Under the pieces are notes generated by a model. The model worked only from the letters and a program-made list of their open reading frames with translations, searched no databases and had not been told where the DNA came from. Made by a program: the position numbers and the translations under genes. Positions 24,072 through 33,015 of a DNA stretch of 46,587 nucleotides are shown one piece after another. Within the stretch, counting starts at the first letter, position 1, and every line of letters begins with the position of its first letter. This stretch comes from UMGS1387 sp045646465 (GTDB lineage Bacteria; Bacillota; Clostridia; Oscillospirales; CAG-382), in assembly GCA_045646465.1 (NCBI GenBank), contig JAZRKT010000051.1, positions 1 through 46,587 on the forward strand, in the 5' to 3' direction.

Positions 24072-26459
24072 TTATACACCTTTACTATAGTATTTTTCTG
24101 CGATTTTTACGCTTTCCATTGCGTCCTTTGCATAAAAGTCGGCATTTATCATTTTTGCGTATTCATCGGTAAGTACAGCACCGCCTACCATAATTCTGCT
24201 GTCGGGAAGCTTTTCGTGCAAAAGCTTTATTGTTTTTTCCATTGACGGCACCGTGGTTGTCATAAGGGCGGAAAGCCCGATAAGACGGCAGTTTTTCTTT
24301 TGTGCTTCTTCAAGCACTTTTTCTTCGTCAACGTCGCGTCCAAGGTCATATACCGTAAAGCCGTAGCTTTCAAGCAGTACCTTTACAATATTTTTGCCTA
24401 TATCGTGAATATCGCCCTTGACGGTGGCAAGAACAACGCTTTTTGAAGAATCGGAGTCTTTCTTGGGCAGCTTTTCTTTAAGCACGTCAAAAGCACCGCT
24501 CGCCGCCTCCGCGCTCATTAACAGCTGAGGAAGAAAAGCTTTTCCGCTTTCAAAGTCGCCGCCGATTTTATTAAGCGCGGGGATGATTTTGCCGTTTATG
24601 ATTTCCAACGGATTTTCGCCTGCTTCGCAAAGCTTTTTTGCTTCCTTGGAGGCATCATCCTTCATACCGCTTATAATAAGCGAAGTCAGCTCCTTTGAGG
24701 AGGCAGACTGAGACGAAGTCAGCTGAGCACCGTCGCCCTCAAAGCCCTGTGCATATTCAATATAACCTTTGCACGCCTCATCAAGTCCTGAAAGAGCAAG
24801 AAATGCGTGGTATGCATCTGTCATACCGACGCTGAAGGGGTTCATTATTGCAAGATTGAGACCGTTTTCAAGTGCCATAGTGAAGAAAGCGGAGTTTACC
24901 TTTTCACGTACCGGAAGACCGAAGGAAATATTTGAAACACCAAGACTTGTGTAAAGCCCCATCTGTCTTATAAGCTTAATTGCATCAAGGGTCACTCTTG
25001 CCGCCCTTGAATCGGAGGAAACGGTAAGAGCAAGTGGGTCAACAATTATGTCCTTTTTATCTATGCCGTATTCGCTTGCGACAGAAACGATTTTTCGTGC
25101 AATTGCAGCTCTTTGCTCAGCTGAGTCGGGAATGCCCTTTTCGTCAAGTGTCAGCGCAATAACAGCTCCACCGTACTTTTTAACGAGAGGGAAAATAGTA
25201 TTCATACTTTCCTTTTTTCCGTTGACGGAGTTGATAAGAGGCTTGCCGTTGTAAATACGCATTGCTTCTTCTAGTACAAAGGGGTCTGACGAGTCAAGCT
25301 GTAGGGGTGTATCGGTTACCGACTGTATTTCATACACCGCTTTTTTCATCATAGCTTTTTCGTCAATTTCGGGAAGTCCCACGTTGACGTCAAGAATGTG
25401 TACACCCTTTTCGGTCTGACTTATTGCTTCGCTAAGGATGTAGTTCATATCGTCGGTGCGTAAAGCCTCCTTCAGTTTTTTCTTGCCTGTGGGATTTATT
25501 CTTTCGCCGATAAGAAGGGGCTTTTGTCCTATTTCAACGGCGTGGGTGTAGGAGGAAACGAGTGTGTGGGATTTAAAAGTAACAGGCGAAAAAGGAATGT
25601 CCCCTGCAGCCTCGGTAAGCTTTTTGATATATTTTGGCGTTGTGCCGCAGCAGCCGCCGAGAACAGAAGCTCCTTTTTGTGCAAGAACAGTACAAAGACG
25701 GGAAAACTCCTCTTCGTCGGTGTCAAAAACGGTTTTGCCGTCCACAACCTTGGGAAGACCTGCATTGGGCTTTGCAATTATGGGAAGTGAAGAATATTTT
25801 GCAAACTCTTCCACTATGGGTATCATTTTGTCAGGACCCAAGGAGCAGTTCATACCTATTGCACTTACGCCGAGACCTTCAAGCATTGCAATCATAGCAC
25901 TTGGACAAGCACCTGTCATAAGCTTGTATCTTTCGTCATAGACGTTGGTGACAAATATCGGCAAATCACAGTTTTCCTTTGCCGCAATAACTGCTGCCTT
26001 TGTTTCAAGGCTGTCGTTCATTGTTTCTATAAGAATAAGGTCAACGCCGTGCTTTACACCTTCTTTAACTGTTGCCGCAAAAAGAGAAACGGCACTTTCA
26101 AGGTCAAGGTCTCCCAAGGGCTTTAAAAGATGTCCCGACGGACCTATGTCAAGGGCAATAAAGGCGTCCTTTTTGCCCGATAAATCACGTGCTTTATTTG
26201 CGTTTTCCACGGCGCATTTTATAAGAAGGCCGTAGTTTTCGTACTTTTCACGGTTTACGCCGAAGGTGTTTGTGGCAACAATGTTGCTTCCTGCATCAAA
26301 GTATGCCTTGTGAAGGGATACCACGGCATCGGGATTTTGGATGTTCCACATTTCGGGAGGCGTGCCTGCAGGCAGCCCCATAGACTGAAGAACGGTGCCT
26401 GTACCGCCGTCAAGAAAAATACGTTGTTTTTTAATAAGCTGTAAAAGAGAACTGTTCAT
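24072..26459 (-). CDS. metH: cobalamin-dependent methionine synthase lacking the reactivation domain
   Basis: MetH moves the methyl group of 5-methyl-THF to homocysteine through methylcobalamin. The 795 residues hold an N-terminal homocysteine domain (zinc cysteines in MNCSLG and GGCCGTTP), a pterin-binding domain (GERINPTGKKKLKEAL), a helical cap and a Rossmann B12 domain with GDIHDIGKN, whose histidine (about residue 685) ligates cobalt. The AdoMet-binding activation domain found in the 1,200-residue E. coli protein is absent and is encoded by the gene just upstream. The ATG at 26459 follows AAAGGAAA; an in-frame upstream extension to 26564 runs into the previous gene and is not supported. 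Confidence 0.95.
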   Translation of the reverse strand: MNSSLLQLIKKQRIFLDGGTGTVLQSMGLPAGTPPEMWNIQNPDAVVSLHKAYFDAGSNIVATNTFGVNREKYENYGLLIKCAVENANKARDLSGKKDAFIALDIGPSGHLLKPLGDLDLESAVSLFAATVKEGVKHGVDLILIETMNDSLETKAAVIAAKENCDLPIFVTNVYDERYKLMTGACPSAMIAMLEGLGVSAIGMNCSLGPDKMIPIVEEFAKYSSLPIIAKPNAGLPKVVDGKTVFDTDEEEFSRLCTVLAQKGASVLGGCCGTTPKYIKKLTEAAGDIPFSPVTFKSHTLVSSYTHAVEIGQKPLLIGERINPTGKKKLKEALRTDDMNYILSEAISQTEKGVHILDVNVGLPEIDEKAMMKKAVYEIQSVTDTPLQLDSSDPFVLEEAMRIYNGKPLINSVNGKKESMNTIFPLVKKYGGAVIALTLDEKGIPDSAEQRAAIARKIVSVASEYGIDKKDIIVDPLALTVSSDSRAARVTLDAIKLIRQMGLYTSLGVSNISFGLPVREKVNSAFFTMALENGLNLAIMNPFSVGMTDAYHAFLALSGLDEACKGYIEYAQGFEGDGAQLTSSQSASSKELTSLIISGMKDDASKEAKKLCEAGENPLEIINGKIIPALNKIGGDFESGKAFLPQLLMSAEAASGAFDVLKEKLPKKDSDSSKSVVLATVKGDIHDIGKNIVKVLLESYGFTVYDLGRDVDEEKVLEEAQKKNCRLIGLSALMTTTVPSMEKTIKLLHEKLPDSRIMVGGAVLTDEYAKMINADFYAKDAMESVKIAEKYYSKGV

Positions 26460-26485
26460 TTTAACTTTTTCCTTTCGGAAGAAAT

Positions 26486-27079
26486 TTATTCTTTGATGCC
26501 CATAATGGCGGTAATTGATTTCTGAGGAGTCATAAGCAATGAATCGGTAAGGGATATACCGCAAAGCTTTGAGGCGTTTAAGGCTGACAGAACATCCTTC
26601 TGCACCTCAAGAGACAGGTCGCCGTATCCGGGAGAAAATCTCGGCTTGCAGCAAAGAGAGCCTTTTATTTTTTTCTCAGCTCTGTCGCATACGCTTTCGG
26701 CAACAGCTGAGAAATAGCCGTCGCAAATAAAACGAGCGCTCTGGCTTGTACCCGAAAGCCTTAAAAGGTATCTGTCGGTCTCAAAGCCGAGAGTTACGGC
26801 AAAGACAAAAGCCTGATTGCAGCCTGAAAGATTTTTATGTAAATCAAAGCTTTTTACTCTTGTAAAGCCGAGGTCACATTCACCGTCATCGCCTAAAATC
26901 ACGGGCACACGTATGTATACGCACTTGGCGTTTACCTTTTCGAGAGCCAACGAGGTAATGCCGTCAAATGCCGACAAATCAAAGCCTCTGTCAACAAGCA
27001 GACGCCTTGTCAGCTCGCCCTTGTCAACGGAAAGAGCCGACTTGTCAATTGTAAAAACCTCACACGGATAAAGACTCAT
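26486..27079 (-). CDS. stand-alone methionine synthase reactivation (Met_synt_B12) protein
   Basis: The 197-residue protein ends with RFSPGYGDLSLEVQKDVLSAL...LTDSLLMTPQKSITAIMG, which is the core of the MetH activation domain that binds AdoMet (PF02965; the RxxPGY motif contacts AdoMet). It would remethylate oxidised cob(II)alamin on the short MetH encoded 26 bases downstream. The ATG overlaps the metF stop as ATGA, so translation is coupled. This split arrangement is known in Clostridia and Thermotogae. The N-terminal ~90 residues are less conserved and probably form the helical part of the domain. Confidence 0.9.
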   Translation of the reverse strand: MSLYPCEVFTIDKSALSVDKGELTRRLLVDRGFDLSAFDGITSLALEKVNAKCVYIRVPVILGDDGECDLGFTRVKSFDLHKNLSGCNQAFVFAVTLGFETDRYLLRLSGTSQSARFICDGYFSAVAESVCDRAEKKIKGSLCCKPRFSPGYGDLSLEVQKDVLSALNASKLCGISLTDSLLMTPQKSITAIMGIKE

Positions 27080-27936
27080 TTCAGTATCTCCGATAAATTA
27101 TCCTTGATGCTTTTGGCAACAAAAGGATTGTTCATAGAGTAAACGTGAACTGCGTTTATACCGTTGGCATAAAGGTCGATAATCTGCTCTGTTGCATAGG
27201 CAATACCTGCCTGGCGCATAGCAAGAGGATTGTCTCCGTAGCGGTCAACAAGACGGATAAAACGCTGGGGAAGTGCGTTCTGGGAGATGGAGATAATTCT
27301 CTTTATCTGTTTGGAGTTGGTGACGGGCATAATACCGGGAATTACGGGCACGTCAATGCCTGCCTTAAGAAGACGGTACATAAAGTTGTAGAGAATATCG
27401 TTGTCAAAAAACATCTGGGTGGTAAGAAACTCGCAGCCGCTTTCAACCTTTATTCTGAGGCTTTCAATATCGCTTTTGCCGTCGGCGCTTTCGGGGTGGC
27501 TTTCGGGATAGCAGGCGCCTCCTATGCAGAATGAGCCGAAGGCACGTATTTCAGCTGTCAGCTCGCTGGCATAACGGTACTCAGGGTTTTCTATTGTCGT
27601 ACCCTGAGGAATGTCACCACGAAGGGCAAGAATATTTTCAATTCCTCTTTGTTTTAGGTCTGAAAGGAGAGTATGTATCTGTTCTTTTGTGGAAGATATA
27701 CAGCTTAAATGAGCAAGAGGCGTAACATTCTGTGAAAGCAGGCTTGAAGCAATGTCGGCAGTATATTTTGACGTGCCGCCGCCTGCGCCGTAGGTGACAC
27801 TCATATATGAAGGATTAAGCTTTGCAATTTCAAGCGTTGCCGACATAACCGAGTCAAAGTTGTCGCTTGTCTTGGGAGGAAATACCTCAAAGGAAAGACT
27901 GGGCTTGTCTGCGGATATAATTTCGATGATTTTCAT
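27076..27936 (-). CDS. metF: methylenetetrahydrofolate reductase
   Basis: MetF reduces 5,10-methylene-THF to 5-methyl-THF, the methyl donor for MetH. The 286-residue protein has SFEVFPPKT near the N-terminus, YMSVTYGAGGGT (about residues 43-54), NILALRGD and FLTTQMFFDND, all family hallmarks of the FAD TIM barrel. The ATG at 27936 is preferred since GGGATGG lies 7 bases ahead; an ATG three codons earlier has no such site. It is the first gene of the operon. No S-box, T-box or cobalamin riboswitch fits in its short leader. Confidence 0.94.
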   Translation of the reverse strand: MKIIEIISADKPSLSFEVFPPKTSDNFDSVMSATLEIAKLNPSYMSVTYGAGGGTSKYTADIASSLLSQNVTPLAHLSCISSTKEQIHTLLSDLKQRGIENILALRGDIPQGTTIENPEYRYASELTAEIRAFGSFCIGGACYPESHPESADGKSDIESLRIKVESGCEFLTTQMFFDNDILYNFMYRLLKAGIDVPVIPGIMPVTNSKQIKRIISISQNALPQRFIRLVDRYGDNPLAMRQAGIAYATEQIIDLYANGINAVHVYSMNNPFVAKSIKDNLSEILK

Positions 27937-27987
27937 TTGTACCATCCCTTTCGTCGTAAATTACGATATATACAATTAACCAGTATC

Positions 27988-28016
27988 AGTTTACCACTTT
28001 TTTCTTAAATTTGCAA
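27988..28016 (-). promoter_or_regulatory. promoter of the metF-metH-deo operon
   Basis: On the minus strand TTGCAA (28016-28011), 17 bases, TAAACT (27993-27988). The leader of about 45 bases is too short for a known methionine riboswitch. Confidence 0.65.
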
Positions 28017-28097
28017 CCGCTTTTCGCAATATACCTGTGTATTTTTTAAACAAAAGCCGTTTTTTGTTTTAACAAACACATAAAGCTCAAAAAACTA

Positions 28098-28126
28098 TAG
28101 ACAAAGCCGCTTTTTTATGATACAAT
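28098..28126 (+). promoter_or_regulatory. promoter of the polysaccharide cluster
   Basis: TAGACA (28098-28103), 17 bases, TACAAT (28121-28126), about 48 bases before the flippase start. Confidence 0.7.
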
Positions 28127-28173
28127 AGTATCTGTATATTTATGTGATTTTTGGGGATAGGAGGAAAAGTACT

Positions 28174-29733
28174 TTGGCAAAAAAAACAGGGATGCTTTCA
28201 AGCATAAGCTATGTAATGATAATAATGCTGCTGTCAAGAGTGCTTGCTCTTGTAAGTTCGTCAATGTACGTGTCGTTTTTCGGTACAGACAACCTTCACA
28301 TTAACATTTACTCCTATGCAATAACCATACCTAACACTATTTTCAACTGCTTCGGTACCACTCTTTCCACGGTGGTAATACCCATATACGCTTCTCACCT
28401 TGCCAACAAAAACTATGACGGAGCAAAGAAATTCGCCGACAATGTCATCACCGTTGCAAGTGCATTTACCTTTTTGCTTGTCCTTTGCGGTATGGCGCTG
28501 TCCTTTGTGCTTCCAAAATTCACTTCCTTTGACAGCGGTGAAAGCTACAGCTTTGCCGTAAAGTCTCTTATGATTCTTATGCCCGTAATGCTGTTTTACG
28601 GACTTAACTATATTTTCCAGGGGATGCTTCAGTCGGTGGGCAAGTATGGTATGCCTGCCTTTGTAAGCGCTCCGGGAAGTCTTCTCATAATTTTATACGT
28701 GCTGTTTTTTGCAGACAGGTACGGAGTTATGGGACTTGTGGTTGTTACTGCCGCAGGACTGTCCCTTCAGGCATTGCTTCTTATTCCGTCACTTGTAAGG
28801 TCGGGCTATAGGTACAGACCGAGGTTTGATCTGAGGGATGACGATATGCGCGCGGCACTTCGTATGACGGTGCCTGTGCTGCTTGGTGCAAGCTCATATC
28901 AGATAAACGTGTTTTACAACAACAGTATGGCGGCAGGCTTTGACGGCTTTGTGACGGTTATGACGTATGTCCAGAACCTTGTGGTTTATATGGTGCTTGC
29001 CTTTGTGTACTCGGTGACTTCTGTTCTGTACCCCAAGCTTACAAAAGCGGCAGCAACGGGAAACATGGACGAATATAAGAGTACACTGTCGGGAGTGCTT
29101 TGCAACGTATGGATGCTTCTCATTCCAATAAGCGCAGGCTTTATTGCGGTAAGACAGGAGCTGCTGCAGCTTATAATCGGCTGGGGCGCAAACGGAGAGG
29201 ACAGCATAAAAAAAGCGTCGGTTGTAATGCTTCTGTACTCCTTCAGCGTTGTAAGTGTAGGTTCAAAGGAAATTATTGACAGAGCCTTTTATTCCCTGAA
29301 GGACACAAAGCTTCCCGCAATAAACGGCTTTATAATAATGGCTTCAAATATAATACTCAGTCTTGTGTTTATGCCCTTTATGGGAGGCTACGGACTGCCG
29401 CTGGCATATTCGGTTTCTTCGGTAATCGGGCTTTGCGTATTGCTGTATATGCTTAAAAGAAAAATCGGCACCTTTGCAAAGGGAGCATTTGTGAATTTTG
29501 TAAAATGTCTGGCGTCAGCTCTTGTAATGTACCTGCTTGTAACGGTGCTGAGATATGTGTTGCCCGACTCCTTTGGTATTGGACAGGCAGGGGACAGAAT
29601 GTTAAAGCTTGGGTTGCTGTGCTGCAGCGGAGTTACGGTGTACGGAATATTTACGGTAATACTCAGAGTACCGCAGGTGCTTGAAATTTTATCAAAGCTT
29701 AAAAACAAACCTTCAAAAGGAGGCGGACAATGA
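28174..29733 (+). CDS. MOP/MATE-superfamily polysaccharide flippase (Wzx/SpoVB-like)
   Basis: This is a 519-residue integral membrane protein with about 14 hydrophobic helices, beginning SSISYVMIIMLLSRVLALVSS, and a pattern of polar residues in the early helices typical of the MviN/SpoVB/Wzx group. It would move lipid-linked oligosaccharide across the membrane. The TTG start at 28174 is set by GGAGG eight bases ahead. The next gene, a GT4 glycosyltransferase, begins within its stop (ATGA). MurJ or SpoVB roles cannot be excluded by sequence alone, but the cluster points to surface polysaccharide export. Confidence 0.85.
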   Translation: MAKKTGMLSSISYVMIIMLLSRVLALVSSSMYVSFFGTDNLHINIYSYAITIPNTIFNCFGTTLSTVVIPIYASHLANKNYDGAKKFADNVITVASAFTFLLVLCGMALSFVLPKFTSFDSGESYSFAVKSLMILMPVMLFYGLNYIFQGMLQSVGKYGMPAFVSAPGSLLIILYVLFFADRYGVMGLVVVTAAGLSLQALLLIPSLVRSGYRYRPRFDLRDDDMRAALRMTVPVLLGASSYQINVFYNNSMAAGFDGFVTVMTYVQNLVVYMVLAFVYSVTSVLYPKLTKAAATGNMDEYKSTLSGVLCNVWMLLIPISAGFIAVRQELLQLIIGWGANGEDSIKKASVVMLLYSFSVVSVGSKEIIDRAFYSLKDTKLPAINGFIIMASNIILSLVFMPFMGGYGLPLAYSVSSVIGLCVLLYMLKRKIGTFAKGAFVNFVKCLASALVMYLLVTVLRYVLPDSFGIGQAGDRMLKLGLLCCSGVTVYGIFTVILRVPQVLEILSKLKNKPSKGGGQ

Positions 29734-30827
29734 ACGTACTCTATCTTATAAACTACGCAGGAAACGGCGGAAGCGAAAAATATGTGTACAATCTCATAAA
29801 CGCATATAACGGCAAAAAATGTTCCTGCTTTTTTGCATATAACGAGGGCGGAGAGCTGGCAGAGCAAATGGCAAAGGATAAAATAATAACCTTTAAGGTT
29901 GAAATGAATTCTGCCTTTGATATAAGTGCCGCAAAAAGTCTTGCAAGAATCTGCCGTCAGAATAAAATTGATATTGTTCACACCCATTACCCCAGAGAAA
30001 ACGCCGTTGCAAACCTTGCAAAGCGTTATTGCAAGGGGCTGAAGGTAGTATATACAAACCATTTTCTTACAGAAAGTCCGCTTTTGTGGAAGATAATAAA
30101 CAAAACTGTTTGCAGAACCACCGATGCAATTATTGCAGTGTGCTCGGCATCAAGGGATTTACTGGTGAAAAACGGTTTTCCAAAAAAGAAAATAAATGTC
30201 ATTTACAACGGTGCTCCGTCGTCTGAGGATGACAGCACGTCAACCTTGCGAAATGAACTGTCAATAGGCGAGGACGAATTTGTAGTATGCACTCTGTCAC
30301 GCTTCAGCAGTGAAAAGCGTATGGGCTTTGCGGTGGAAGCGGCGAGAATATTGAAAAGCAAAACACAACGTAAATTCCGCTTTGTGCTTGCAGGTGACGG
30401 CGATGAGCTTGAAGCCGTAAAGGAAAAAATAAAGCAGTACGGACTTGAAGATACAGTTTTGTGCCTTGGCTACAGACGGGACGGAGCAAACATTTTAAAG
30501 GGAAGCGATGCATATATCAACTGCTCCGAGACAGAGGCACTAAGCTTTGCAATAGTTGAGGCGATGTCCTGGGCAAAGCCCTGTGTTGTGTCGGCTGTGG
30601 GCGGAAACACCGAAACTGTAAATGAAGAAACCCAAAGCGGCGTGTGCTGTAATAAAGACAGCGCCGAAGAATTTGCCGATGCCTTTCTTCGTCTTATGGA
30701 GAACAAGGCGTTTTATGAAAGCTGTAAAGAGGGTGCTCTTAAAAGCTTCAGGGAAAAATTCAGCTTAGAGCAATCCATACGTGAAACCTTCGGCGTATAT
30801 GAAAAAGTGTTAAATATAAAGAAATAA
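29730..30827 (+). CDS. GT4-family glycosyltransferase
   Basis: The 365-residue protein has the GT-B fold: an N-terminal MNVLYLINYAGNGGSEKYVYNLI acceptor half and a C-terminal donor half with CTLSRFSSEKRMGFAVEA, VLAGDGDELE and the EAMSWAKPCVV segment preceded by the E-x7-E motif (ETEALSFAIVE). These are typical of retaining GT4 enzymes. The start overlaps the flippase stop. It probably adds a sugar to the repeating unit on the cytoplasmic face. Confidence 0.9.
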   Translation: MNVLYLINYAGNGGSEKYVYNLINAYNGKKCSCFFAYNEGGELAEQMAKDKIITFKVEMNSAFDISAAKSLARICRQNKIDIVHTHYPRENAVANLAKRYCKGLKVVYTNHFLTESPLLWKIINKTVCRTTDAIIAVCSASRDLLVKNGFPKKKINVIYNGAPSSEDDSTSTLRNELSIGEDEFVVCTLSRFSSEKRMGFAVEAARILKSKTQRKFRFVLAGDGDELEAVKEKIKQYGLEDTVLCLGYRRDGANILKGSDAYINCSETEALSFAIVEAMSWAKPCVVSAVGGNTETVNEETQSGVCCNKDSAEEFADAFLRLMENKAFYESCKEGALKSFREKFSLEQSIRETFGVYEKVLNIKK

Positions 30828-30840
30828 AGGAGTAATTATT

Positions 30841-31413
30841 ATGAAAAAGCTTGTTTCAAAGGAAGGAAAACTTTTCGGACTTATCAATGTAATTGACCTT
30901 CTTGTTTTGCTGTTTATCCTTGCCGCGGCGGCAGTTGCATTTATGTTTGCAACAGGAAGGATTTCCGTAAGCGAAAAGAAGGGTGATTTAAAGGGCCCCG
31001 TTACCGATGTTGACGTTGTTTATTATACCGAAGAATTAAGCGACTTTGTTGCACGCCAGATTAGATACGGCGCACTTGTTTACGACGATTCCTATATGAA
31101 CCCTCTCGGAAAGGTAACTGACTTCAGATTTGGCAAGAGCCTTATTTACGGACCAAAGGATGACGGAAGTCTTGCGGTTGTTGAAAAGGACGGTTACTGC
31201 AGCGCATTCATTACAGGTCAGGCAACAGGTAAAAGAACGAGACTCGGATTTACCTACGACAAGGCTAACTACGGCGTAGGCCACTCTATGGTTATAAGAG
31301 CAGGCGACGCAAAGATATACCTTCGCATTTACGACATCCACGCAACACAAAGACGTCTGAGAAGACCTCTTACGGCTGTGAGCGACGAAAAGTATCAGGA
31401 GATGTGTAAATAA
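30841..31413 (+). CDS. DUF4330-like membrane-anchored protein
   Basis: The 190-residue protein begins MKKLVSKEGKLFGLINVIDLLVLLFILAAAAVAFMF: a short basic N-terminus and one membrane helix (about residues 15-40) with the rest (beta-rich, extracytoplasmic) outside. The KLFGLINVIDL start is the DUF4330 hallmark. The family is found in clostridial and cyanobacterial polysaccharide operons without known function. It sits between a glycosyltransferase and the polymerase-like gene, and its stop overlaps the next ATG (TAATG), so it may help the polymerase or export step. Assignment is by N-terminal resemblance only. Confidence 0.6.
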   Translation: MKKLVSKEGKLFGLINVIDLLVLLFILAAAAVAFMFATGRISVSEKKGDLKGPVTDVDVVYYTEELSDFVARQIRYGALVYDDSYMNPLGKVTDFRFGKSLIYGPKDDGSLAVVEKDGYCSAFITGQATGKRTRLGFTYDKANYGVGHSMVIRAGDAKIYLRIYDIHATQRRLRRPLTAVSDEKYQEMCK

Positions 31414-33002
31414 TGGGAAAAAGCAGTATTGTAATTAAGCTTTTAAGTAAGCTTAGCGCACTGTTTTCGGCTATTTTCCTTGCATTTAAAAACAGCTTTA
31501 TATACCGATTTGCCTGCTCTGTCGCAGACGGAACGGCAAACACCTACGCAAAAAGCGTCTGCCACGGCGTGCTTACCTCGCCTGATGTTGAAAGACACTC
31601 GGACTCCTCTGTGTTTTATAAGCTGTTTTCGTCTGCCGTAAATAAGGTGACATCCCTTTCGGATAAGCTGTTCAGCTTTTTTGAAAATGCGGCAAAGACA
31701 AGCGGAGCAAGGAAAACAGGCTCCTTTATATTGCAGTCGGTAAAGACGTCCTTTATAGGAAAAAGGCTTTGTGCGGGAGTAAACAGGTACACCTTATTTT
31801 TTAGCTTTGTAATTGCCGTTATGTTCTGCGTACCCCATTCCTTCTGGAATAATCTTTTCGGTCTTGCAATTGCGTTTGTTGCACTTCTGACGGTGCTTTA
31901 CGGCGCGTACAAGAAGAAGGAAAACGTAAAGATAAGCCCCGATAAAACTTATTTTTCGCTTATTCTTTTTTTTGTGTGCCTTGTCATAAGCACTATTTTG
32001 TCACAGGATAGAGGCGACAGCATCAGAGTACTGATGTTCTTTGTCACATCCTTTATTCTGTGTATCAGCGTAAGCGTGTTTACGGCAAGTAAAAGCAGTC
32101 TCAGAGCATTTTGCGGTATGCTGTTTGCCTCAGTTACCATAACGGGTGTAATAGGAATAATTCAGGCAATTATCGGTGTTGAAGCAGATGCCTCTCTTAC
32201 CGACCTTACACTTAATGCCGATATGCCGGGACGTATTTTTTCAACTATGGGCAACGCCAATAATTTTGCACAGATGCTTGTGTTGTTTATGCCATACTGT
32301 GCCGCCTTTGCACTTACAGCAAAGAGTGTAAAAAAAAGAATAGTGCTTTGTGCTATGCTTGCTTTGCCCTTTGCGGCTTTGCTTGCAACCTATTCACGCT
32401 CGGGCTGGATTGCCTTTGCGGTAGCGGTAGCGGTATTTGTTGCGCTGTCAAACAGAAGAGTTGTGCCGGCACTGATTATAATCTGTATAATTGCAATTCC
32501 TTTTCTTCCAGAGTCTGTGCTTAACCGTATCCTGACAATAGGAAATTTGAGCGATTCGTCAAGCTCATACCGTATTGTTATCTGGCAGGGTGCTCTTGAG
32601 ATGTTATCCAATTGGTGGAGAATAGGTCTTGGCATAGGCCCCGGTGCCTTCAAAGCCGTTTATCCTGCCTATGCAAGAGGAAATACGAAGGATATTGCAC
32701 ATTGCCATATGCAGTTTATGGAGGTGTTCCTTGAAACGGGCTTGCTTGGCTTCATCTGCTTTGTATGCCTTACCTTCAGCCTTATCAAGCGTGCATTTAT
32801 TGCATCCTCGTCAAAGGATAAGGATATAAAATACTTTGGTGCGGCGGCAGCGGCATCAATGACAAGCATTGTATTTATCGGATTTTTTGAGTACTATTGG
32901 TTTTATCCCAGAGTTATGTTCTCCTTCTTTATAAGTGCGGGACTTGCAATATCGGTGTACAGACTGTATTGTCAGGCCAAGAAGGAGCAAACGGCAGAAT
33001 AA
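31413..33002 (+). CDS. O-antigen ligase/polymerase-family membrane protein
   Basis: The 529-residue protein has about 130 mostly polar N-terminal residues, then 10-12 membrane helices. The long periplasmic-type loop near residues 370-430 holds SSSYRIVIWQGALEMLSNWWRIGLGIGPGAFKAVYP, matching the Wzy_C/WaaL loop pattern (R...W..A......P..G.G.G.F). Such proteins ligate or polymerise undecaprenyl-linked glycans outside the membrane. Its start is coupled to the DUF4330 stop. In this Gram-positive context a wall-polymer polymerase is more likely than an LPS ligase. Confidence 0.85.
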   Translation: MGKSSIVIKLLSKLSALFSAIFLAFKNSFIYRFACSVADGTANTYAKSVCHGVLTSPDVERHSDSSVFYKLFSSAVNKVTSLSDKLFSFFENAAKTSGARKTGSFILQSVKTSFIGKRLCAGVNRYTLFFSFVIAVMFCVPHSFWNNLFGLAIAFVALLTVLYGAYKKKENVKISPDKTYFSLILFFVCLVISTILSQDRGDSIRVLMFFVTSFILCISVSVFTASKSSLRAFCGMLFASVTITGVIGIIQAIIGVEADASLTDLTLNADMPGRIFSTMGNANNFAQMLVLFMPYCAAFALTAKSVKKRIVLCAMLALPFAALLATYSRSGWIAFAVAVAVFVALSNRRVVPALIIICIIAIPFLPESVLNRILTIGNLSDSSSSYRIVIWQGALEMLSNWWRIGLGIGPGAFKAVYPAYARGNTKDIAHCHMQFMEVFLETGLLGFICFVCLTFSLIKRAFIASSSKDKDIKYFGAAAAASMTSIVFIGFFEYYWFYPRVMFSFFISAGLAISVYRLYCQAKKEQTAE

Positions 33003-33015
33003 GGAGTGAACACCC

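Noticed and set aside
26460..26564. N-terminal extension of MetH by 35 codons
   Set aside because: It would overlap the reactivation gene and lacks a ribosome-binding site; the ATG at 26459 has AAAGGAAA ahead and matches the family start.
27937..27987. S-box, T-box or cobalamin riboswitch upstream of metF
   Set aside because: The leader between the predicted promoter and the start codon is about 50 bases, too short for any of these.
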